Positions 10,460 to 20,000 of a DNA stretch of 36,854 nucleotides are shown piece after piece (positions within the stretch are counted from its first letter, which is position 1; every line of letters starts with the position of its first letter). Source of the stretch: Verrucomicrobiota bacterium. Lineage in GTDB: Bacteria; Verrucomicrobiota; Verrucomicrobiia; Limisphaerales; JACQFS01. The position numbers and the translations under genes were made by a program. The notes beneath the pieces were generated by a model. The model worked only from the letters and a program-made list of their open reading frames with translations. It ran no database searches and was not told the origin of the DNA. The stretch covers positions 1 through 36,854 of the forward strand of contig JACQFS010000091.1 in NCBI GenBank assembly GCA_016199935.1, written 5' to 3'.

Positions 10460-11853
10460 GCGGCGGGGCCGGAAAGTTTTCTCGTGGGGAACTCTACGAC
10501 GAAGCGCGCGCCCTTTCCAAGCTCCGAGTGGGCGTGAACCGTGCCGCCGTAAAGCTCGACGTTGTGCCGCACGATGGCGAGGCCGAGGCCGGAGCCCTTT
10601 TCCTTGGTCGTGTAATACGCCTCGAAGATGCGGTTGAGATCCGCCGGCGCAATCCCCGGCCCGCCGTCCTCGACGGTGATGACGAGCGTCTCGGATGGCG
10701 TGCAGGCGAGCCGGACGCCGACGTGACCGTGGCCACCCGCGGCGTCGCGCGCATTCGTCAGCAGGTTGACGAACACGGCCGCGAGCTGCGCGCGCTGCAC
10801 GAGCAGCCGCGGCAGGCGCGGCTCGAATTTCCGCTCCAACCGCACACCCAGTTGCAGCGCCGGCGGGAACACTTGGCGGATCGCCTCCTCCATCACCTCC
10901 ACCACGTCCACGCGCTCGACCTTGCCCTCCGCGAGCTGTGCGTAACCCATCACCTGCGAGATGATGCGGTCGGAACGCCCGACCTCCTCGCGGATGATCT
11001 CGATCTGCTGCGCGATTTTCGGCGGCGGGCTGGGGAGGGATTTTTGCAGGTTGAAGGCGGCGTTGTTGATGATCGCCAGCGGGTTCTTCAACTGGTGCGC
11101 AATCTCTCCCGCCAGCCGGCCGGCGGCGTGGAGTTGCTCCTGCCGCAGGTGTGATTCTTGGGTTTCCTCCTCGGTGCGCTTCGCGCGGTCGTAAAGCACC
11201 TGGATCCCGTAGCAGCAGGCCGACATCATCAGCAGCAGCACCAGCCGCAGCACGAAGCCCTCGAAGAACGGATCGGATAATTCACTCTCGCGCAGCAGCC
11301 GCGGCACCACCGTGCTGAGCGTCTCGGGCTGCATCACCCGCGCGTCCACCACCGCCATCGCGCCGTAGAAAAAGCAAACGGAAAGGTTGAGGATGATCTG
11401 CAGCGTGGCGACCGGCACGCTCACCGCGTTGCGCGCAATGAGACCGAGGAAGAGCCAGTAGAGGCCGCTGTCGTAACCGCCGCTCACCAGCACGACCGCG
11501 GTAAGGATGAAGCCGTCGAGCAGGCTGACAGTGAACACCACCCAGCGCGTGAGGCCCCAACCGACCTGCCGCATGAAGAACAGCGCCGCGGACGCACCGA
11601 GGTTGAAGATCACATAGCCGCTCAGGAGTTTGCGGACCAGGTCCAGCACCACCTCCGGCACCGTTCCGACGTCGGTGAGCCAGTTGGAAAAGAACAGGTA
11701 GTAGCCCAGCACGAGGATCACCCCGGCCCGCACGGGCAGGCCAATGTTGCGCTCCATGGACTCGATGCGCTCGAGCTGCTGCCCGCGCTCCAACCGGCCC
11801 GCCGCCAGCAGCGCGGGGATTTTTTTCAGCGCTGCGAGGGCGGCGTAACGCAT
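10456..11853 (-). CDS. Membrane sensor histidine kinase partnered with the NtrC-type regulator
   Basis: 465 residues. The N-terminal half has about five or six hydrophobic segments with short loops (for example VRAGVILVLGYYLFF, YVIFNLGASAALFFM, FTVSLLDGFILTAVVLV, LQIILNLSVCFFYGA, LVLLLMMSACCYGIQVLY). There is no large periplasmic, PAS or HAMP domain, so the signal is probably sensed in the membrane. The H-box is GEIAHQLKNP with phospho-accepting His253. The N-box is VFVNLLTNARDAA, with ATP-lid motifs EDGGPGIAP and GSGLGLAIV. The start is MRYAALAALKK at 11853; the upstream open frame is antisense-like sequence within coaC. The stop overlaps the start of the response regulator by 4 nt. Confidence 0.92.
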
Positions 11854-11864
11854 GGGATGAGGGC

Positions 11865-12422
11865 CTAGCGCTTGCGCGCGGCCAGCAGTTTCAACGCACG
11901 CTCCGCGATCTGCTCCGCCGGCCACAGTCGTCCCACGCCCTCGTAGCCGCACGAGAGCATCCCCTCCTCCGGGCCGATGAACTCCGCGCCACGCGCCTTG
12001 AGCGTCGCGACGTTCTGCTGCGTCGCGGCGTGCAGCCACATCTTGCCGTTCATCGCGGGCGCGATGAGCGTCTTCGCCTTCGGGTTCAGCGCGAGCGCGA
12101 TGCACGTGAGCGCGTCATCCGCCAGGCCGTGCGCGAGCTTGGCGAGGTTGTTCGCCGTCGCGGGTGCGATGAGCAACAGGTCGGCCTCGTCCGCGAGCTG
12201 GATGTGCGTCGGCTTCCAGCCCTCCTCCTCGTCGTAGAGGTCGGTGACGACGGGATGGCGCGAGAGCGTCTTGAAGGCGAGCGGCGTGATGAACTTCAGC
12301 GCGTCGGCGGTCATCACCACGTGGACCTCACACCCGGCCTTCGCCAACTGGCTCGTGAGATCGGCGGCCTTGTAGGCGGCGATGGAACCGGTGACGCCGA
12401 GGACGATGTTGGGCTTCGACAT
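11865..12422 (-). CDS. coaC: Phosphopantothenoylcysteine decarboxylase (CoaC, stand-alone)
   Basis: 185 residues, an HFCD flavoprotein. It decarboxylates 4'-phosphopantothenoylcysteine in coenzyme A synthesis. Visible are VLGVTGSIAAYKA at the N-terminus (FMN site), active-site His73 in THIQLADEADLLLIAPAT, the PxMNxxMW signature as PAMNGKMW at 122-129, and the substrate-flap cysteine in GMLSCGYEGVGRL. The CoaB synthetase half found in the common CoaBC fusion is absent: a stop follows at 11865 and a membrane kinase comes next. MSKPNIVLG at 12422 is chosen over the extended start at 12458, which would run into a palindromic element. Confidence 0.93.
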   Translation of the reverse strand: MSKPNIVLGVTGSIAAYKAADLTSQLAKAGCEVHVVMTADALKFITPLAFKTLSRHPVVTDLYDEEEGWKPTHIQLADEADLLLIAPATANNLAKLAHGLADDALTCIALALNPKAKTLIAPAMNGKMWLHAATQQNVATLKARGAEFIGPEEGMLSCGYEGVGRLWPAEQIAERALKLLAARKR

Positions 12423-12430
12423 GGGGCTAA

Positions 12431-12505
12431 GGAGTAAGGAGTGATCCGTAATTGGCAAGGGGTGTTGTGTTCATCAGTTACGCATCACTTCTTACTCGTT
12501 ACTCC
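12431..12505. repeat. Intercistronic inverted-repeat element A (GAGTAA-type arms)
   Basis: Imperfect palindrome filling the gap between the gmk stop and the coaC start. The left arm begins GGAGTAAGGAGTGATCCGTA (12431-12450). The right arm, read on the minus strand from 12505, is GGAGTAA, then an extra CGAGTAAGA, then AGTGATGCGTAA. The arms are the same except that the right one carries one more GAGTAA-type unit. The RNA would form a long hairpin between two cotranscribed genes. Compare elements B and C. Confidence 0.7.
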
Positions 12506-13129
12506 TCACATTTTCAACGGCTTCACGCGCGCGTGCCGCATCCGCTCGGCATCGTAGATGGCCTGCATCCGCCGCCAATCTTCCTCGATGCTCGTGCTGA
12601 GGATGAGGTAGTCGAAATTTTTCCACTGCGCGATTTCCTGGCGCGCCACCGCAAGCCGCTTGCGGATCGAGGAGTCGGCGTCCTGGTTGCGCTTGCGCAG
12701 GCGCGCCTCCAAAACTTTCAGCGTCTCCGGCGTCAGGAACACTGTGACCAGCACCGGCGCCAGTTCGGGATCGGCGGCCGCCCGTTCGCGAATCGAGGCC
12801 GCGCCCTGCACGTCCACGGCGAGGAGCACATCCTTGCCCTCACGCAGTTTGCCCAGCACCTCCGCCTTGAGCGTGCCGTAGCTGTTGCCGTAAACCGTGG
12901 CGTGCTCGAGAAAATTTCCGGCCTGCACCCGCTTGAGGAAATCATCCGCCTTCAGAAAATAGTAATCCACGCCGTGCTTCTCGCGCCCGCGCGGCCCGCG
13001 CGTGGTGCACGTGACGGCGCGGGTGAGGTTGCGGTTGCGCCGCAACATCTCCTTCATGAGCGTGGTCTTGCCGCCGCCCGAGGGCGCGGACAGGACGATG
13101 AGAAAGGGTTTGCCGTTCGCGGTGGCCAT
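12506..13129 (-). CDS. gmk: Guanylate kinase
   Basis: 207 residues, full length. It phosphorylates GMP to GDP with ATP. The P-loop is SAPSGGGKTTLMKE at 14-27. The GMP-binding region TCTTRGPRGREKHGVDYYFL is clear, as are VDVQGAASIRE and a lid with RLRKRN. The start is 3 nt after the yicC stop, the very common bacterial yicC-gmk pair. The omega subunit gene rpoZ, often next in this cluster, is missing here; an inverted-repeat element occupies the space before coaC. Confidence 0.96.
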   Translation of the reverse strand: MATANGKPFLIVLSAPSGGGKTTLMKEMLRRNRNLTRAVTCTTRGPRGREKHGVDYYFLKADDFLKRVQAGNFLEHATVYGNSYGTLKAEVLGKLREGKDVLLAVDVQGAASIRERAAADPELAPVLVTVFLTPETLKVLEARLRKRNQDADSSIRKRLAVARQEIAQWKNFDYLILSTSIEEDWRRMQAIYDAERMRHARVKPLKM

Positions 13130-13132
13130 CGG

Positions 13133-14011
13133 TCACTCGATGTTTTGCACTTGCTCGCGGATTTTTTCAAATTCCGCCTTCACCGCCACCACGTGCCGCG
13201 CGATGAGTGCGTCGTTGGCCTTGGAGCCGACGGTGTTGATCTCGCGGTTCAGTTCCTGCATGAGAAAATCGAACGTGCGCCCGACCGGCTCGGATGATTT
13301 CAGGAGATCGTCGTATTGCTTGAAGTGGCTCTCCAGTCGCGTGAGTTCCTCGGAAATGTCCGTGCGGTCGGCGAAGAGCGTGACCTCCTTCAGCAGCCGC
13401 TCGTCATCCGGCGCGATGCCTTCGAGCCCGGCGTTGCGGATGCGCGTGAGGAGCGCCTCGCGATAATTCGCCGCGACCTGCGGCGCCTGCCGCTGCACTT
13501 CCGCGACCGCCGCGCGCACGCTGCCGAGGCGCGCGCGCAGATCGTCGGCCAGGTGTTTGCCTTCCCTGCTCCGCATCTTCACGAGATTCGCGAGCGCGGC
13601 ATCGAGCGCCTTCTTCACGGCGGGCCAGAACGCCTCCGCGTCGTCCAGCTCCGCCGCCGATTCGAGCACGCCCGGCGCGCGCAACAGCGTGTCGAGCGTC
13701 AGGTCGGCGGAAATTTTCAACTCCTTCGCCACTGCGCGCAGTTCCTTCGCGTAGGCCTTGGCGACGGCGACATTCACGCGGGCCTTGGCGTGCGCGGTGT
13801 CAGCCGCGTGCATCGAGACGCGCACCGAGAGGCGGCCGCGGGAGATCACGCGGTTGATCTCGTCGCGGACCTGCGCCTCAAGCGGCTCGAGTTCATCCGG
13901 CAGGTTGACGGAGATTTCGCTTTGCTTGCGATTCACCGAGCTGACTTCGACCGCAATCTTGAATCCGTCCTGGGATGCTTCGCCGCGGCCATGGCCCGTC
14001 ATTGATTTCAT
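13133..14011 (-). CDS. yicC: YicC/YloC-family endoribonuclease
   Basis: 292 residues, the usual family length. It begins with the invariant MKSMTGHGRGEA and VEVSSVNRKQSEISVNLP. It ends with the family's characteristic GRTFDFLMQELNREINTVGSKAND and a closing helix FEKIREQVQNIE. YicC proteins are RNA endonucleases linked to RNA turnover and stationary-phase survival. It heads the tight yicC-gmk run. The 78 bp in front of it separate it from the giant secreted protein gene on the same strand and probably hold the promoter. Confidence 0.95.
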   Translation of the reverse strand: MKSMTGHGRGEASQDGFKIAVEVSSVNRKQSEISVNLPDELEPLEAQVRDEINRVISRGRLSVRVSMHAADTAHAKARVNVAVAKAYAKELRAVAKELKISADLTLDTLLRAPGVLESAAELDDAEAFWPAVKKALDAALANLVKMRSREGKHLADDLRARLGSVRAAVAEVQRQAPQVAANYREALLTRIRNAGLEGIAPDDERLLKEVTLFADRTDISEELTRLESHFKQYDDLLKSSEPVGRTFDFLMQELNREINTVGSKANDALIARHVVAVKAEFEKIREQVQNIE

Positions 14012-14089
14012 TCGTGCGGACTATGCGGGAAACGGCGGAAGGGCTGCGATGATTTTTTTGCCGGCGCGCGGAGGCCGCGGCTCCGGCGA

Positions 14090-17000
14090 TCAGGGCTTGG
14101 CGACCCGCACCCGATACGAGCGATTGGTCAGCGCGCTGATCGGCACGGTGTCGCGCACCGAAAGATTGGTCGGCGTGTTGATCTGCGTCAGCATCCCCGC
14201 GCCGGACCAGACGAGCGGATTGGTCAACGGCCCCGTCCACAGCACGGTGTATTGCACGTCGGTGGCGTTCACGTTTTTGGGAACGTCCACGCGGAAGTAG
14301 AGCGCGCCGGCGACATTCGTCACGCTGAAGACATAGGGCGCGACGTTGGCCTGATTGGGATTGGTCCCGGATCCATACTCGGCGAGGTTCGGCAGTCCAT
14401 CGCCATCCGGATCGGCCCCCGGCGCCGCGAGCGCATTGCTGCTGCCGCCGACGAAGTTGGTGAACTGCCACGCGGCGAACGGACTGGTGAAGACGTTGAC
14501 ACTGAGGTCGCCAAAAGTTTCCGCGCTGCCGTCATCGGCGCGCAGCCGCAGCCGGTAGGTTCCATCCGCGCTGAAGGTCGCGGTGGTGTCCACGTTGGTG
14601 GCGTTGCCAAACACCACCGGCGCCGCGCCGCCCACCGAACTCCACAGGGTGGTCAAGGCGGGCGGCGTGGGGAAATTATCGTCCGTCACGGTGGCGTTGA
14701 GCGCGGTGGAGATCATGACATTCGTCGCCACCGTGCCCGGGTCCACGATGGGCGCATTGTTCAGCGGCACGATGCCGAGGTTGCTGAACGTGACGGTGTT
14801 CAGGCCCACGCCCGAGGCGTTGTTCACGTGGAAGCCCACGATCACCGGCGTGGTCATGATGACGGTCTGCGGCTGGCCGAGTTGTGCCCAGGTCCCGGGC
14901 GCGTTGGCCACGTCGGGCGCGTGAAACGCCGTCACGGAATTTCCCTTGCGGATGATCCGAATCCAGCGCGTCGCCGCAGTGAAGCTGGGCACACCGCCGC
15001 TGCCGCCGCCGGCGATGGATTGCCAGAAATAGCCGTTGTAGGCGCTGGTGGGAATGCGGCCCACCTGCACGTAGGCGCCGCTGTCCATGCTCTCGCGGAT
15101 GCGGATGCCCGAGGTCGCCGAGCCCGCGCCCGACGTGGCGTTGGCGTGTTTCACCGTGACCATCATGTCGCCGTTGAACTGCCAGCCGTAAAAAATTCCC
15201 GAGGCGCTGCCGGCGATGGTGTAAATGCCGTTGGTCTCGGACCACGAGCCGGGCTGCGTCGGCGTGAGGCTCGCTTCCTCCGCGATCAACGCCGGGCCGA
15301 CCGGCGCGGGCGTGAGCGTCACGTTGTCGAACACGGCCGTCGCGGTGTTGGTGGCGCTGTTCGCCGTGGTGGTGAAGCCGAGGCTCGCGCGCGTGTCGAG
15401 ATTGGTGAACGTGGTCGCCCCGATCACCGTCCACGCGCCGGGCGCGCCCGCGACATCCGGCGCGAAGGCGGCGGTGATCAAATTGCTCGCGACAGTGCGG
15501 TCGAGTTTCAGCCAGACGGGCAACGTCACGCCCGCGTTCGTGACGGCGAGGTCGTTCGCGCTGACGTTCGTGCGCGTGCGGAATTGCAGCCCCACGCCGG
15601 GCACATAGCCGAGCACCGCGCGCGTGGCCCCGCGTTGCAACAAACTCCGAACGGTCAGGCCCGCGAGCGGCGCGGGCGCATTCGAGACGCTGTTGAGTCG
15701 CGCCACGAGACTCGCATCACCCTCGACCTGCCGGACGAGGACGTGCGCCGTGTCCGTCGTGGTGGCCGCGTAGCCCGTGCCGGTGCCGCTGACGGTGAAG
15801 ACGCCGTTGTTCACCAGTCCCTCGCCGCGCCGCGCGGACGACGGCGACATATCTTGCGCCACCCAATCCGCCGCGACGATCGCCGGCCCCACCGCCACCG
15901 TCGCCTGGTCACTGACGGTGAATTGCCCGTCCGTCGCCGTGATGCGCAGGACGTAAGTGCCGTTGGTGCTGAAAGTGACCGCGCTGTTCGTGTTGGTGGG
16001 CGTTTCAAACGTGGCGATGCCCGGCCCCGCAACCTGACTCCACTGGACCGTCACTGGCTGCGGTGCGCCGTCGTCGGTGACGGTCGCGGTGACGATGAGT
16101 CCGTTGCTCGACGCGACGAGCGGCCCTTGCGCCGAGGGGCTCGAAATGAAAAGCACCGGCGGGTTGTCGTTGTCGGCGATGGTGACGTTGTCGAACGAAT
16201 TGGTCCCGATGTCGTAGCTCCCGGCCGCGAGGGAAATCGTCACCTGCTCCGGCCCCTCGGTGATCGAATCATCAATCGGCAGGATGTTGATGGTCTTCGC
16301 CGACTCACCGATGGCGAAGACCACGGTCGAGGCGATGTTGGAATAATCCACGCCATTGCTCGCCGTGCCGGAGATGGTGAGGTTCACCGTGAGCGTGACG
16401 TTGGTGGGCATCGTGCGCGTGACGGTGAACTGGCCGGGATTGCCCGGCGTCTCGGACGCGTTCGGAATGTTCGCGACGATGTTCACCGTGCTGCGGTCGT
16501 CGTCGGCGATGGTGACGGTCGCGTTGCTCGGCGTGCCGACGACGTAAGCCGCGTTCGACGCGATGGTGAGGATCACGGTTTCCGCACCTTCATTGATCGC
16601 ATCCTGAATGGGGATGACGTTCGTCGAGCCGCTGGACGCGTCGGCGAGGATCGTGAACGACGCCGTGATCGCGACAAAATCCGTGCCGCTGGTCGCCGTG
16701 CCGCTGCGCGTGAGGGAGACGACGAGGTTGCTCGTCGTCGGGCCGGTGCGGCTGATCGTGAACTGCCCGGGATCGAGCCCGGCCTCCGACGCATTCGGAT
16801 CGGTGGCGACGATGGTTACGACCGGCAGGTCGTCGTCCAAAATGGTGAGTGTGTGGTTCGTGAGGTTGCCGAGCGTCACGCCGACGGGGTTGGACAAGGC
16901 GATCACCACCGTCTCGTTGGTCTCGATGATCGAGTCGTTGATGATCGTCACGGGAATCACCTTCACGCTTTCGCCGGCCGCGAAGTTCAGCGTCCCGGCC

Positions 17001-20000
17001 GGCAGATCGAAATCCACGCCGCCATTGGTCGCCGAGCCGCCGGTCACCGCGTAATCCACCGAGATCGCGGCCGGCGCGGGCGCGCTGAGGCTCACGAAGA
17101 TTCCCGCCGTGCCCGCGCTTTCGAGCACGACGCTGTTCGAGGCCGCGAAGGCCACGAGGGGATTCGTGGCGGCCAGGTCGTCATCAATGATCGTGTAGCC
17201 GTGAATGTTCGCAGTGGAGGAAACCGCCGCGCCGTTCGCGTTGGCGAGCAGGATGGTGATGAGGTTGTTCGGCTCGCGGACGTTGTCGTTCACCACGGTG
17301 AACGTGATGTTTTTGTTCGTCTCGCCCGGGGCGAAGGTCAGCAGGCCGGGCGCGAGGGTGTAGTCCACGCCCGTGCCGAAGGCCGTGGTGGCCGACTGCG
17401 CGCGATACTGCTGCTCGACGCTGCCGTTGTTGATGAAGCCCGCATACATCTGCCGCGCGTAATGCGTGCGGTCCTGCCGCATCATCACGCCGGCCTGCGC
17501 CGTCGCCGCGCCGCCGCTGAGCGTGACGACGCGGCCGACCAGCGTGAAATCGCCGCTCACCTCGGTCCCCGTCAGGTGCGCCTCGTCGTTGGCGTTGCCG
17601 ATGCCGTTGCCGGAGCCGTTCACGGTCCACACGCCGTTGGTGAAACTTTCGGAGCCGTCCACGTTCACGAAGCCCACCTCGCGTCCCCGCAGCGGGCCCG
17701 CGGGCGACGGCGTGAGGCTCACGTTGTCGAAGGTCGCCGTCGCGATGTTGCCGTCGGATTTTGCCGAGACGGCAAGGCCGGCGATCACCGTCGGGCCGAG
17801 CGCGATGTTTTGATTCGTCGCGCCGAGACTCGTCCAGTTCGTGCCCTCCTTCGACGAGTAGGTGCGGAACGAATCGCCGATGCGCTCGAGCTTGAACCAC
17901 ATCGGCAGGATTTGCGTCGTCACCGCCGTCTGCGCGGCGGACGAACCGTTCAGCGTGGTGCGATAGCCCGCGAGGAATCCGCCCGTGCCGTTCGCCAACG
18001 TCGCGGCGTAGATCGCGCCCTGATTGTTGGTGTCGGCGCGGAACATCACGCCCACGCGCGCGTTGCCCGCGTTCGTCCCGAGCGCGACGAGCCGCGCGGT
18101 GACGGTGCAGTTGCTGGAGTTCGTCACGGGCTGATAAACGAAACGGAAATTATCCGAGGTCGAGGCGCCGAGCACGCCGCTGCCGGCATTGGTGAACGAA
18201 TACACGCCGGCCGCGACGCCGTTGGTGCCGCCGGACGCGTTGCCGAGATTCACCGCGCTCTCCGCGCCCATCGTGCCGCCGGCCGCGAGACCGGTGATGG
18301 AAAAATTGTCGAGCGTGGCGGTGTTCGTGGTCGCCGATCCCGACGCGACCACGAGGCCGGCGTAGAAAGTGTTGGTCGGCAGGTTGGCATTGGTGATCGG
18401 CCCGCCGCGTTGCAGCCAGTTCGTGCCGTCGGTGGACTCGAAGAAAGTCATCACGAAACCCGCGCGCACCAACCGCACCCAATACGGCAGCGACTGCGCC
18501 GCGACGGTGGTCGCCGTGCCTGACGCCGTGGCGCCACTCACCGCATACTCGACCGTCACCGGCGCGGCGGACGTGGCGGAGAGCGTGACGGGAATGTTCA
18601 CCGTGGTGTTGGTCTCGCTGCCGGAGGAACTCGGCGTCGGGAACGCGACGGTCAAAGTCGCCGCGTTGGTGTCCGCGATATACATCGTGGTGCCCGGCCC
18701 GCGCGAATACGCGCCGGGGGCGAAGCTGAAGTTGATCGTCTCCGTTCCCTCGAAGAGCGCGTCGGACAGGACGGCGATCGGAAGGTCCGCACCGAGCGCG
18801 CCGGCGGGAATGGTGAGCACGCCATTGCTCGTGGCGTTGGTGAACGTGAGCGTGGCCGAGGTGGTGACGCTGTAATCCGTCCCGGGCGTCGCCGTGCCGG
18901 CGAGGTTGAAATTGACGTTAAGCGCGCCCGCGGTGGAGCCGGTGCGGGAAATGTAGAACTTCACCGGCGAAGTCGCCGCGCCCTCGGTGATGGTCACGCT
19001 GCCGCTCGTGCCGACCTGCGTGTCGGCATAGACCGTCGGCTGGTCGTCGTCGCGCAACCACATCGTGGCCGCCCTGGTCGCCGCAAAGGTGGTGTAGTTC
19101 GTGTTCGTCGTGATCGTCAGCGTGATCGTCTCCAGGTCTTCGAGCAGCGCGTCATTGATCGGCGTGACCGTGATGCTCGCCGTAACGGTCGCCCCGCTGG
19201 CCAGCGTGATATTGTTCGAGCCGGTGAGCGTGTTGGTGTCGAGGCCGGAGATCGTGTAATCCACGCCCGCCGTGGCCGTGCCGCTGATCGAGTAAAAAAC
19301 CGTGAGCGTGCCGGCGTTGGTGCCGCCGCGGACAGTGATGCGAAAATTTCCCGCGGTCGAAGGTTCGGAGGCGCTGGCAGTGTTGACCACGTCCACATAA
19401 GGCACGTCGTTCGTGCTGTCGTTGATCGTCACCGTCGCCGAACTCGGCGAGCCGACCACGTAGCTCGTCGAGCCGGAGCCGAGCGAGAGCACCGCCGTCT
19501 CCTGGCCTTCGCCGAAGCCGTCGTAGCGCGGAATGATCGTCACGCTGGCGTTCGACGCGCCGGCGGGAATCACCAGCACGCCCGGCAGCGCGTCGTAGTC
19601 CACGCCGTGCAGCGCCGTCACCCCGCTGTTCGGCGTTCCGGTCATGGCGTAGTAAACCGTGAGCGGATTCGAGATGTCCCCGGTGCGCGTGATGACATAC
19701 GTGCCGGTGTCGGCGACGGCACCCGGCTGCGTGAGATCCACTTCGCGCGCGAAGGGATCGGTCGCGACGACCGTGACCGTCTGCACATCGTCATCGATGA
19801 TGTTCACGGTCGCGTTGCTCGCGAGCGGGTCAATGAGGTAAGTCGCGTTCGTCAGCGTGGTGAGCTTCACGGTTTCCAGCGGCTCGGAAACCGAATCATC
19901 AATCGGCATCACGTTCACCACCGCCGAGGTCGCGCCGACGGAGAAGACCACGCTGCCGCTCAACGCCACGTAGTCGCTGCCGCTCGTCGCCGTGCCGCCG

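Noticed and set aside
14252-18523. A 1423-codon open frame on the plus strand opposite the giant protein gene.
   Set aside because: It is an Arg/Val/His/Gly-rich antisense shadow of a GC-rich repetitive gene, with no domain, signal or start context. The minus-strand frame has clear domains.
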